Positions 25,919 through 37,309 of a stretch of DNA of 64,000 nt are shown piece by piece (positions within the stretch are counted from its first letter, which is position 1; every line of letters begins with the position of its first letter). Location of the stretch: assembly GCA_932521035.1 (NCBI GenBank), contig OW051497.1:496001-560000 (forward strand), read 5' to 3'. The notes under the pieces are model-generated. The model ran no database searches. It was given only the letters and a program-made list of their open reading frames with translations, and was not told the DNA's origin. The DNA comes from Oscheius dolichura (taxonomy: Eukaryota; Nematoda; Chromadorea; Rhabditida; Rhabditidae). The position numbers and the translations under genes were made by a program.

Positions 25919-26190
25919 CATTACGTCTTGTTGATGAAGATCTAAATAACTCTGCTTCGTTTTACCCTGAAAAAGGACTAGTTAGCCGTCTGTCGTCGTC
26001 ATCAGCTAATTGTAGTTTGATATACGTTGTGGTTCTCAAAATGACCCAAGTAATGGGAAAGGGCAAAACAAGCTAGTTAAGAAGTACAAAGAATCACCTA
26101 TTCGACGGTAATTCTACCAGAAAAATATTGTTTGGCATTGGATTTGACCGTAATTATCCTAATAAAATGAAGCCGTTCTTTGGTAACCAT
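25919..26190 (+). repeat. Decayed dispersed repeat, copy A
   Basis: Begins within 20 bases of the SLC26 stop codon. It aligns by eye with 28681-28965 in the same orientation, with matches such as CCTGAAAAAGGACT (25968 vs 28734), CTGTCGTCGTCA and GGGCAAAACAAG/GGACAAAACAAG. Both copies also share a peptide-level pattern near their ends (IGF-R-KPFFG-H versus IGV-R-KAPFGKH), so the ancestor was probably coding. It carries AATAAA near 26158, which may serve the SLC26 transcript. Confidence 0.7.
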
Positions 26191-26423
26191 AATTCTTAAA
26201 AGAAAAACGACAAGATTTGCCAGTTGTCATCGACGTTCAGAAATATAGAGAGGACCGACTGCGGGCCGCCTAAGCAATCTTCTATTCTGACAGATAGATT
26301 AGTCGCCTTCCTGTTGCGGCTTATGAGAAAGGGGCGCAAAAGGGAAAAAAGTTATGAACTGTGCTTATAAGATTTCAACTAAGAATAGTCGTCGTTCCCC
26401 TGCTCTCCCTCCAGCTAGTTGGA

Positions 26424-26990
26424 ATGCTTCTTGTTGTACTTTTAACCGTCCTTCCACAAACATTGGGTTATGCACCAACTGCCGCGGTGGGCAGCACCAC
26501 CGTGGTGGCAGTGACCCAGACAACAACCCAGATGGAGAGCACAAACAGTGCGGCACTGACCACAACTGCTGCGCAGACGACATCGACTACAACGTCTAGA
26601 TCATCAACATACTCACCGTCTGCTACGACTCCAGGTGATTTTGTCTTATATTCTTTTGAGTCAAAAGCTTTAGAGAAATGTATCCCCTGCCCTCAAATAA
26701 GAAGAGACGAAGGGCCACCACCTGCTGATCTGTTGAGGGGAACTTTATTGATTCGGCAGACACAAGACGCTGCTGGTTATCGTTGTTAATTACATTTTAA
26801 CATCACTTTTCAGACATCGCGTCACCTTTGGTTCTTCAATCCAGCGGCTTACTGCGGCGAAACGCTGCTTCGATCAGCCTCCGATCTCCCCCTTCAATGT
26901 GTGGAGGGCAATTGGGTTGATGTCACCACAGTTCCGTTTCGTAAGAGTCCTGATATTGGCTGCGGAGTTAACCCGAATAAAAGTTGTTAA
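26424..26990 (+). CDS. Small secreted protein: signal peptide, Thr/Ser-rich linker, Cys domain
   Basis: Exons 26424-26634, 26668-26784 and 26845-26990 give about 157 aa. The N-terminus MLLVVLLTVLPQTLGYAP is a signal peptide. Residues about 20-70 are Thr/Ser/Ala-rich, likely O-glycosylated. The C-terminal part has the cysteine pattern C-x2-C (EKCIPCPQ), AYCGETLL, LQCVEGNW, GCGVNPNKSC, resembling nematode C6/DUF281-type extracellular modules. CTCCCTCCAG ending at 26414 just before the ATG is a likely trans-splice site. Exon 2 uses an AAAG acceptor, and the second donor has three phase-equivalent choices within ten bases. Function unknown; a surface or secreted role is inferred. The stop codon overlaps an AATAAA; a second is near 27071. 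Confidence 0.65.
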
Positions 26991-27444
26991 TAAGCTTTAC
27001 TATCTTTAAAGACATACATTTAATATTACCTCCTAATCTCATTTTGTTTTTCTTTATGTACATAAAATTATAATAAACACATATCCATGTTTTTCCTATT
27101 ATATCAATGTGGTGTTCACACTATAATTGATCCCATTGAAAGAGACCCATGCTATATCCCAAAGGCAGGGAAAAGGACTTAACTTTTCTTGCTGTTAACC
27201 GCTTGGTACCGTTCATTTCTACAGTGTTGTGCTCAACTTTTCATATGATGGAACTGGTGAAAATTTTCCCCGCTGCGTCCTGTATCGAGTTCTTTCTCAC
27301 CAACACGGCCGGCAACGAACGTGCAATTAATCGCTGTCAGAGCAGGGCGGATGTTTTAGACAGTTCATCATTACTCTCTGTATTGGCTAATATTGATTAT
27401 ACCAACAAGCAAATGAAGACAGAAATGTTGGCCTGTCGTCACAG

Positions 27445-28213
27445 GTTGGAAAACTTTTCACCTGACCGTAGAAAATAAGACTATTGATAATAAGACGTGT
27501 CGGCATGTAATTCTCTGGAATCATGAGCTCAGGAAATATATTAGGCCCGAGACGTTTTTTTTAAACCTAGCATGTACAGAACGAGTAACCTGGAAACTAA
27601 CTGTGGTTTCGGCCAGTGCATTCGATGGCAGCCCTGCTCGATTGGGCGATTCTTTTCAGTTTTTTCTCGGTGGGTCTGAGCCAGTAGCAAGATGTGTTTC
27701 AATTCAGGCAACAGACGCAATAGTTGCCACAGATTATACCAATCTGGGTATTCGAGGCAATGAGTGGTGGAGTATTGCATGTATTTATAACAGGTAGAAT
27801 CTTGACTTTCTCTATCATTTGAGATTTATAGCTCGCAAACTGCTGGGCAAATAGTAGCATATTCACAGGAATCTAGGTCATTGGTCCAGATGACAATGAC
27901 TATTACCGCCGCCAGTCTGGAAGGGATATTGGTAGACTACGGAACAAATAACGATTCTTCGTTTGAATCGTTTACGTCCTTTCCCATTGGTGAAGGAGAG
28001 TATATGGTCAGATACGATTTTAAATTGGATGGATCCTCGCTGACGGTAAGAAATAAGGAGGAATATTGTTAAACACACGTTAAGGTTTCCGATTCATATG
28101 ACTGGATGATGTCTATACCTAGTAACGTGACGGTCGGTCAGATTGCGTTGTTCACTATCATGTCATCCGTTGTCTCGTGTTTACCCTATCTTGAATGTAA
28201 GCGAGAGCCCTAG
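27445..28213 (+). CDS. Unrecognised protein, 5' part unresolved
   Basis: Three 3' exons join in phase: one ending at 27793, then 27832-28045 and 28085-28213 (stop TAG). The first is open back to about 27417; a start at acceptor CACAG|GT (27444) gives TFHLTVENKTIDNKTCRHVI, later VVSASAFDGSPARLGDSFQ. The sequence is rich in alternating hydrophobic/polar residues (SIQATDAIVATDY, LVQMTMTITAASLEGILVDY, GEYMVRYDFKLDG), suggesting a beta-sandwich, with several NxT/NxS sites and cysteines, so it is probably extracellular. No family recognised. Two overlapping open frames upstream (27149-27440), one reading NFSYDGTGENFPRC, may hold earlier exons, but I could not join them. The last exon uses an AAG acceptor. 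Confidence 0.5.
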
Positions 28214-28268
28214 AAAAACCCTATAAAAGCCACGCCCACCGAAAGAGTTCACATCTGTCGAGGGCACA

Positions 28269-28670
28269 TTAAAGGGACAGTAACACATGCACCAATCGTG
28301 TGAACAATTTTGGGGCGCGCTTACTGTCAATTGCATGTAAATATGCTTTCTATGCATTTTCATAATTTTTAAATAAGTTATTCATTTTTGCTGACCCCAA
28401 ATTACTATAAAACAGTTGAGAAAATGCAAAAATATTGTTGAATACAAAAGAAACTAGCAATTCCAATAGAACACCGTTGAAATTCACAAAAATCGTTTTT
28501 CGCCGAGTTACGCTTTGGTTTTTATATCAAATTGTAGCATATACTTTGCTTAATTTATTACAGTAAAATTCACCAGAAAACATAATGAAAATCTTGCTAA
28601 AAAAGAAATTTGCAAAACTGGAGGGGTACTGTATCAATTCGCAATGGCGCGTGTGTTACGGTCCCTTTAA
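28269..28670. mobile_element. Inverted-repeat element (MITE-like) bounded by TTAA
   Basis: The left end, starting TTAAAGGGACAGTAACACAT (28269), is matched in reverse complement by the right end finishing GTGTTACGGTCCCTTTAA (28670), about 30 bases with few mismatches. TTAA sits at both outer edges, as expected of a target duplication of piggyBac-type transposons. The 340-base interior is AT-rich and non-coding. GGGCACATTAAAGG, the sequence spanning the left boundary, recurs at about 33703. Confidence 0.65.
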
Positions 28671-28680
28671 GTGCTCATGC

Positions 28681-28965
28681 TGCTACGTCTTTTGTTGATC
28701 AGCATTTAAATAACTATGATTCATTGTCTTGTGCCCTGAAAAAGGACTGGTTAGTCTACTGTCGTCGTCACAGGCTAATTGTAGCTCGATATGCGTCCCA
28801 AAATGAACCAGCTGATGAGAAAGGACAAAACAAGGGAGCGAGACAACCCCTCATCAAAGTTCAAGAAATCAAAGACAATTTTCCCAGAAAAGCCTTGATC
28901 AAATTGGAGTTGCCCTATATTACCGTAAGAGAGTAAAGGCGCCCTTTGGAAAACACTTCCAGGTG
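28681..28965 (+). repeat. Decayed dispersed repeat, copy B
   Basis: Second copy of the repeat at 25919-26190, starting directly at the right edge of the inverted-repeat element. It retains longer open frames than copy A (KKDWLVYCRRHRLIVARY in one frame; after a shift, YYRKRVKAPFGKHFQVKINC), consistent with a frame-shifted coding relic. No family recognised. Confidence 0.7.
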
Positions 28966-29049
28966 AAAATTAACTGCCATCTGGAACACCTGGAACGGAA
29001 CATAAGTAACTGTCTGGATAAATTGAAGGAGCCGTGTACTGTAATGCTT

Positions 29050-32000
29050 ATTGCCGGCTCAATGGATCTACAGAGGAGTCCCTTTTGACAAGGAACCACG
29101 GTTAAGGTTGCTCACCCACATTTAGGGCCTTGAAAGTCTTTTAGACAAAAATTCTGACCGATCCCTCTGAAACTCCCAAGAATATCTCCTTTTCTCAGAA
29201 AATATGAAAGCTTTATGTGTGTTTTGACCCGCATACCGAATGAGACGGCGATCTGCTTTGGTAATGGAGCAGAGTACGTGAGCTCTCCTCGTCTACTGAT
29301 GACTGTGTTCAATGATTCTAATGAAGAAGCCATGGAAAATAGTTGTTGACGATGGCAGAGACTGGTACACGGATTTAATAAACAACAAGAGGAGGGGAGT
29401 CAAACTCCGGAGAGCACTATTCATAGATCCAGGAAGGAGAATCCCAACCCCGTACTAGCAAGGAGTAGAAAGAACAAAGTACCATGTTATGATTCTCCGG
29501 AAAAAGACTCGATTTGGGTGGGTGTACTAACTTGTATTTCAGAGAAAACCAGGTGGGTTCTATATAACCCTTCCTATAACCCTCCAGAAATCTACAATTA
29601 TGGTGTATTGGTCCCTCAGCGGGTGCTGCTTTCCCTGAACATTTTTTGAGGAACATTATTCTGCAAAATACTAGTTACTGGCCCTTTTGAGAGCCGGGAC
29701 TTTGATGCACTACAGTCATCTTTCCAAGTCCCGGATAGTTCCGTCAAGTCGTCCTGTCATCCGGGGGCAGAGAGGGATTGAGGGTCTGCGGGAGTGCCAT
29801 TCCAATTTTGCCCTCCCCTTTCCTCTGGTAGGAAGTTACATGAGATGAAACAATAATCTACCGGCTTCAATCCAACGAGGGAGTCAAAGCTCTGCCGCCC
29901 TTTTTAAGATTTTCCCTCTAGAATTTCCCTAGTGTCTGTTCTCTTATTAGAGACGGGAGAGCCCAACTCCCACTTACTTCCTTTGTTTTTTCGAATACCC
30001 CAGACATCAATGAGTTCCCGGAACACTCTCCCACCCGTAGTAAATAGATTACAACTGCTCAGCTAAATTAATTATTCCCGTAAAGTACATGCTTAGAATT
30101 TCTAATCAGAGCGATATTTTTTGATCTCGGGGCTCATTTTTTACTTCCTTCTATTTATAGTGGTCCCTCGCAGAAGTTTTTGATTAATTATTATACAGCC
30201 GTGGTCAGTGACCAGTCTGATCACTAACAGCTCTTTTCTTTGTTTTAGTGATGCGTGGCTGACGAAGAGCTGATTAGCTTAAAAAAGACCCGCAAAAAGT
30301 TAATAGCAGTATTTCCTATGGTCTAGATCATTGAGTCCAGGTGATGTTCACCCCTCCTCCTCACACAGATGAGTGCTTTTAGACAAAAAGGGCAAGAGAC
30401 CAATTTTGTACTTGACCAAATGACTTCATCCGAAATTAGATGCTGTAAAATCATCCCAACCATGGGAACACGAGAGACACAATGACAATGACATCAGGAG
30501 AAAAGAATCTACGAGAAGGAAGTGTGTAAAGTTGTGCGCGAGAACCGTGCCGCTTAAACTAACCCAAACAAAACACACGTCCTTATACATTACCTAATCT
30601 CTTGCATTTCCCTTTTCTGTCTCGAAAAACTTTTAAAAATTTTCCCACTGAAAGTTTATTTGTGGTTTTGACCCGCTAAACTGATGCATCAAATCGGTGA
30701 CGTCGAAATTGGTTGGATACAGTTCCCGTGGACGCGCCTCATCCCGCTCATTCCTATCTACGTCACAGCGACGTTTCCCAAATTTTACGTATTAGACAGC
30801 GAGGTTTTTATTTGTATGTGCCCCACACAGTCCTTTTTACAAGTCGGCAATTGTTTGATGACCTCACAAGGGGGAAAAAGTTGCTGACAGCGATTGTCTC
30901 TGCCCCCTTGTGGCCTTCGAATACCGGATGCTAACAAATGCCGTGATATAAGCTGAGGTTGTCGCGTGGGGGTCTGTACAATATATGACGTTTAGCCAGA
31001 CGAGAAAGTTGCCCTGTTGCCTGTACTTTGTACAGCAGACGCCGGTGATCTTTTGCTTCTCCTCTGTTTTTCCTCTTCCCCAGTCGCATAAAATATACCT
31101 TCAAGGGCCAAGAATGAACTAGTATATTATTTAAAGAACGAGTAGCAGGAATAAATTCACTCGGGAACGCCTAAAAACACCTTCTCATTGGTGAATTATT
31201 AACCGAGACGAGAGCAACCCTGATTTGTCCTAATATTTAATCCACTGACCCCGTAACAATAACAAGAATGATCAAATTGACATAGAGACCGCCAGACAAA
31301 GCGGTTGAAATTGACGAGGCCATTGTTTACGCGTGCCGGCTTCTTACACACGTTGTTTCACAGATTACGCTGGTCATTTTGTCGGTTAAGATACAGACGG
31401 TGGCAGGTTGAAAGTTCGATGAGACTTTCTTCATAGATCGGAGTTTTATTGCCGTTTTTAGGGGGAATTCCTGCAAAAAGTCAAGGTTCCTTACTTCCGG
31501 AGACATCGTTTAATTTCTGGGCTGGTCGTCTCCCTTCCTTAAAACTGCGTCAGCGACTCAGTAGTTCGAAATTCTTAAGAGCGAAGGGTGCTCTCCTATT
31601 TAAGGAAAGGGAACCCCCTCTTCTCCTCCCAGTAAGTTAACTTTTTGGTCTTCAAATAGACAGAAATAAACACTCTTATGGGGTAGAAACTTTCGCCCAC
31701 CTTCCAGTTTAAAGTTAGGGGGGTTTCACAACCAGAGAGAAGACTCTCAACCTCTCCTCCAGGTGAATAATTTACCTTTCCCGCCCTATAAGCTTTTCTT
31801 TGAAGTTCCAGAATACGTTAACCTTTTTTTCTTGTCCTTCTTTTCCCGTCGTCGTTCTTTTTTCCTCGTTTTGCCCTGAATTATTTCCGCTGTCTACCGT
31901 AGTCCCTGAGAAGTCCCCTTCTTTCGCATATGCCTCTCTCGCAGGTTTAATCGGGCACCGGAAATATTTCCTACGTTTCTTCCTTCCTTCCATCTGCTTC

Positions 32001-33293
32001 TCCCGACAAACATCTCCTCCCCCACCTTTTTTTCCCTACTACTGCCTCTCGTATTATTCAAAAAACCCCCGCACAGAAATTATACTTGTTCTGGTTAGGA
32101 GACAAGGAGAAAAAGTGGCTGTTGTTAATTTATCCTGTCGTTGTTTTGAATCCTAAGAAAGTAGAGCTCAAACGGAGCAAATTCTTTGATAATGCGGGGG
32201 GGGATTTTCACTCTCTTGACCTGGAGCTACAAATTGGCTGCATTTGTACGTATTACATCAGTAGGATGCTAAAATGAGAACATTACTTCCTCCTATAGAT
32301 CTATTTTAAGCAAATCGACCTCAGGAGACGCTTAATATTTCCTATTAAAGAGGTGCCAAGGATCTCTAAAACATTTCCTTCACTCTTAAAGCCATCCCTT
32401 TGGAAATAAGTCCACCCCCGTGGGAGCGACCTTTTCTATTTTCATCTTTTTGCAGCCAAATCTTTCAGATCATAAATATTTTACCCGAGTCCAAAAATCC
32501 CGTACACAGGCGGCTGAGAAAGAACTGGGGGCCATATGACCTGAAGTCGGGCTTCTTTTTAATGGAACACCACGCCATTTTGACTCAACTGATGCCTTTT
32601 CAACTCTACCAACTGGGTGGCGAGTAACAATGAAGCCATTCTTACTCGACTTCTAAAAAAAGGAATTAACTTGACCGCAGTACCAATCAAATTACCGAAA
32701 ATTCGTCATCTCCCAAGACATTTTTTGGTTCGTTCCAGCACTGTGAGAGGTCATTCCTATGGGGGTTCCTGTTTATATAGACAAATATTGTATTTTTTTT
32801 CCCAACTCATCGGTTAATTATTACGGGTTTCTTCATAACAAATGACGTTGTTTTTAAGTGTAGTAGGTAGTCTCACTCTACCCGCCACTAGCGTCGCGTA
32901 CAAATCACACCAAGTTCTCTTCCCACTCTAGCCTGACCGCCCGTCTCGTCATCATTTGACGACGGTCCGCTGTCATTTCTTTTCCCAGTTGGTATATAAG
33001 GTCGCCTCTCGCGGTCAGTCCACTCTTGGGAGTTCTTCCCCTAAGGCTTACTGTACTCTCTTCTGGAATTCCTTCACGTTGAATTCACATGGAAGGGACC
33101 ACCCAGCCGGGATATCCGACCCCGGTGGCCGTTCGTTTTCCCCTCATTTGCTCCCCTCAAGAAGGCCAGAGCTCATTTTGCATTCACACAGCAGCAAGAA
33201 ACAAAGAGACCAAAAGCTTATTTCAAGTATGTCTTGGGACACTGAGTTCACTCACCCCTGCTGGTCAGGTGTTTGTCATTATCCACCCCCACT

Positions 33294-33333
<40 letters not shown>

Positions 33334-35200
33334 TATTATTGTCATCATCAGCATGACCCAAGAAGGACGACAAGAACGGCTAGATAGGGTTTTTCCAGTC
33401 CCGCCGACTGGGCAACAACCCGTTCAACTTTTTCTCTACAAACCACAGCTATCCAACCATCCGTGACAGCCACCCCCCCCCCCCCTTCACTTCTTTCTCT
33501 CTATTTCTTTTTTTCTTTTTGAGGACAATCAGATCGCCCTCAAACACATATGATGATGGGCGATAATTATTCCGCTACCCTGCAAAAAGGTTCAAAGAGA
33601 TAATAAGATTTAGAGCGAACAGACACGCTTTATAATGTCGTGGTCATGCCTTTTTTGCGACTGTTTTCGGGAGATTGAGATAGTCTTATTTCATTTTTAA
33701 GGGCACATTAAAGGTGACGCTTATTTTCCCAAAAATGGTCAAGAGAGGCGTCACAACACAGACTGGATCAAAAAGCGCGGGCATCTTGATGTATTTGGAT
33801 GAGAAAGGGGACAATTAATACGCTGTATCAGAAATCAGAAAAGAGAGTGAAAGGCGCTGCTGACTTAAAAAGATGAGGGGCATCCCCCCATTTAAGCAGA
33901 AAACTAGTCGCGAGATAAAGACGTAGTCATCATTTTCCAGCGCTCCCCATTGCTTACTATGTTTTCTTCCCTTCAGCCCCAAACGTTTTACATTCAACTT
34001 CCCACCATTTAAATTGCTATAAAGGCGGAAATTTTCTAATACCCTCTGTGAAATTCCAGTTTTGAATAGCTCCAGGGGTAACAAACACCGTTCCGCCATA
34101 AAATCAGAGGGTAGCAACTCTTTGATTTGCCTCCCGCGTAACACCTCCTCCTGGAAAAAAAATCTTCCTGATCAGATCATCTTCTTACATGTTTAAAGAA
34201 CACTTTAAAGAAGTACGAATACGTCATGTCTCGGCGTTTATTCAGAAAACAAACGTGTTCAACAACCAAAACATATGGTGTCAGAATAGGGTAGAGAACA
34301 TTGGGGTGAGCTGGGTATCCGATTTCAGATGTTCAGCTATTCATAATATGAAAGGAATATCCTCTTACAACTGAAAAAAGGAGAGGAAAGTGCACATGCT
34401 TTGTGTACTGTAAAGCTCTCTCTTTAATAAGATGAATTAGGTAGAGACCACCCTTAACTTTCCTCGACAATAGGCAAAATGAATCACACCCGTAGTAACT
34501 TCTTTGTGATCTCTTGCAGTGAAACTTGTCACTATGAATTTACTCTTAAATTGGACCCGCTGGTATCTGATCGTCTTAAATGTGTTTTGGTACGGTGGAC
34601 AGAAAGTTTTAGGGCTTCTGAGCTTCCTACCGTATACTTTAACATATCCTCCCCAGGTAGACGGCCTTCTAGGAAAAAACATCTCAAAGTCCATCCTTAA
34701 GAGGTCATTTAAATCAGACCCCATCCCATAACTCCTTGTTTATTGCCCCCTACTACAAACAATAGTCTGTCCTTCCCCTCGTGCCGTCTACAATTCCTTT
34801 CTTTCCCATGTTTTTCACTTATATTTCGTGAGTCTGCCCTATAGGTGTTCACTTTCCTCCCTTGTCAAAGCGTACTCGTTCCCTCTCCCTCTTACTATCT
34901 GTTTGATCCTCTTTTCTAGAGGGAACACCGGTTCAATATGCCTTTTTGACTGCTATTCCTGTTGATTTCCCGGCCACGCGAGAAGAAGGCGTGGCCTACC
35001 CCCGCGGTTTTCTTTCTCAAAAGCCTCGGGTACCGCGGCCCTACCCGCATTCCCGCCAGCCCAAAACAATTCTACGTTCTGAACGGAGGTGTGACATTGG
35101 GAGAGGGGAGTAGCCCCAGTCCCCCGACAGTCATCACTGTCATCATCCCCTCTCCCGATACGGGTCACACAATCTATGGTCGTTCTCGAAACATCTTTAA
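29050..35200. other. Gene-poor region
   Basis: About 6 kb without a supported gene. It contains a plus-strand TATATAAGG at about 32993, the poly-G run at 33295-33332, a poly-C run of 13 at 33473-33485, and a second GGGCACATTAAAGG motif at about 33703. Open frames up to 143 codons (32956-33387, 33089-33466) run through the poly-G tract and are not credible as they stand. Confidence 0.4.
33295..33332 (+). repeat. Poly-G tract, 38 bases
   Basis: Uninterrupted run of 38 G, followed 140 bases later by 13 C (33473-33485). Directly seen. Long enough to stack into several G-quadruplexes; exact length in an assembly is often unreliable. Confidence 0.95.
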
Positions 35201-35262
35201 ACTCTCTTATCATCCACTTCCCAACCACACTTCTCTCGCGTAAAATGGAATGGTTTTTCAGA

Positions 35263-37298
35263 ATGCGGTTTGCAGCGGTCCTACTGCTTTTGCCACTTGC
35301 ACACGGGCTGATGAAGGCACATTTCTTGAAATTCATCAGTCAAAAATTCGGAGAAGAAACCGCGATGAATTTAAACCGAGCTGACCTCGGCCCACGCTTT
35401 GCTGGAAGTTTTGGAGGAGGTCCAGACGAGGGCGCCGCATCGTGAGTTTTATTCCTCTCCATTTTGTGTAAAATGTTGACCGTACAACTGGGAGTTGTGC
35501 GTTGAGAGGTCATCAGTCACTTTACAGTGTAGTTGAGAAGAAAGGGAGAATTTCGCCATTCTTAGAAATCAGCGATGATATGCACAAAAGGCTACAAAAC
35601 ATGACCCTCCGTTCGCAGGGAGATTTTCGAACTGTTTATCATTGTAGATTGATGTACCGTACGCACCCTCTGACCAGAATGTGCACTGTGATCTTCTAGG
35701 AAATTAAACCAGAGTATTGCATATTTTTGGAAAGTTACGGGATTACGGTAATCCTGATGATTAGGTTTCCTTCCTGTGCTCCGTAATCACCCACAGATCA
35801 GTAGCAAACACTTTATTTACCTCTCTTCTTACCAGCTCCTCTTACTGTACTCTTAAAGTATAAAAATTTCAAAAGAAATCTCAAACAATTAGTTCTTTTG
35901 CATACCTCCTCCTCAAAACATGACAGCCACGTAGACCCTACACAATCGGCAGCTAATTTTAAATTTTGTTTATCTTTGCTTGATCGTCCGGTGACGGGCC
36001 GCGATATGCCTAATAATTAACTGTTATTGTTACCCATTTTCACAACAAGTGAACAGATAGTTACAACGTCATTTTTTACCAGACACGGCGCTCTTTTCCA
36101 TGTGCCAAAGATCAAAGTATCTAAAGAGAAGGAAAATCGAAATTCAATAGGTACTTATTACCATGATCTACGATTGACTTGGATGAGAAGTGATAAACAT
36201 GTCCAGAGAACACTTCTCTTTTTTCAGGAGACGCCCAGTGGTGTTTGTTCATGGACTTCGAATGAAGGCTGGTCATCTTCTCGGACAGCGAGCCATTTTT
36301 CATAGAAACGGTAAGGGTTTTACCTGAAGCCACCCTTGCGATCTTTGTTTTTCAAATTTGACTCTCTTGCCCTTTTTGACCACCCACAAAGACTATCAAA
36401 AACGGCTGCGCCCGGGTGCAAATGATCATTTGAAGTGGGCCATATGGCTCCGACATCTGGTCCGTTATAAAAAGATGCAAACATCCCCAATACGTGACTT
36501 TTAGGATGGCCACTAAACCGACTGATCGCCACGACGTATGGCCCGGGGAAAGTCGACCTGATCAGCTCATTGCAGGAGACGATGGACTGTGAATATGTCA
36601 AAAATGTAAGGAACCCTCCAAAGTGCCTATTGAATACGGTATCTTCAGATTCGTAGCCTTCTGGAAGCCACAATCGAGTACTATGGTTCCGACATTGATG
36701 TCATTGGTTACTCCATGGGATCTCCTATTTCCCGCAAGGTACACTCGACCTTGAAAAACAAATACACCCCCTTTTTCAAGGCAATAATGGGTGGATACTG
36801 CGTAGACACTGGGGAATACATCGGGGAATCCATCAACCACCGAGTGGTTACCTTTCTCGCCGTCGCTGGAGCCAATCATGGTATTCACATATTCAAATAT
36901 CGTCGTCTAATCGCGTTCGTTTCAGGTTCTTACCTATGCAAGAGCCCGTCTCCCGGTTTCTGTGATGCTAAAAACGGACTCTTCTGTGATTCGGACTTCC
37001 TCAACGACATTAACGGAAGGTATACAAGGAACAGGATCCGAACCTAATCATCGCGTTTGCAGAAACGAAACCGTCGGACGTTATCACTACACCCTAGCCA
37101 CCAATACAGACGAAGTTACTGGATTTATGACCCCCTGTGGATACAAATCCCACGAGTTTCCTGCCGCTACAGAGATTATTGTAAGAGACATTAAATGATC
37201 CCCCTAAAATAGATTTCCAGGTCCCTAACCGTACCCACATGGGTCTCATCCTGAAGGCAATTCAGGACCAAGTTGTCATTATGCGTCGTCATGCTTAA
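35263..37298 (+). CDS. Secreted class 2 (EstA/LipB-like) lipase
   Basis: Eight exons: 35263-35441, 36228-36310, 36505-36605, 36649-36738, 36781-36880, 36926-37019, 37073-37190 and 37221-37298; phases agree, 280 aa. The start MRFAAVLLLLPLAHGL is a signal peptide; the ATG directly follows TTTTTCAGA, a likely trans-splice site. Catalytic features of the alpha/beta hydrolase: oxyanion region PVVFVHGLRMKAG, nucleophile elbow GYSMGSP, Asp region ATNTDEVTG, and His in NRTHMGLI. Cysteines in LCKSPSPGFCDAKNGLFCDS suit a disulfide-bonded extracellular enzyme. This matches the nematode lips family (Pfam Lipase_2), expected to hydrolyse acylglycerols, often in the gut. Exon 5 uses an AAG acceptor. An in-frame ATG at 35245 is possible but lies before the acceptor. 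Confidence 0.93.
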
Positions 37299-37309
37299 AG
37301 CAGATAGAA

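Noticed and set aside
32956-33466. Open frames of 143 and 125 codons with a poly-Gly stretch
   Set aside because: The Gly stretch is just the 38-base poly-G run, readable in all three frames; flanking residues are low in protein character and no family is seen.
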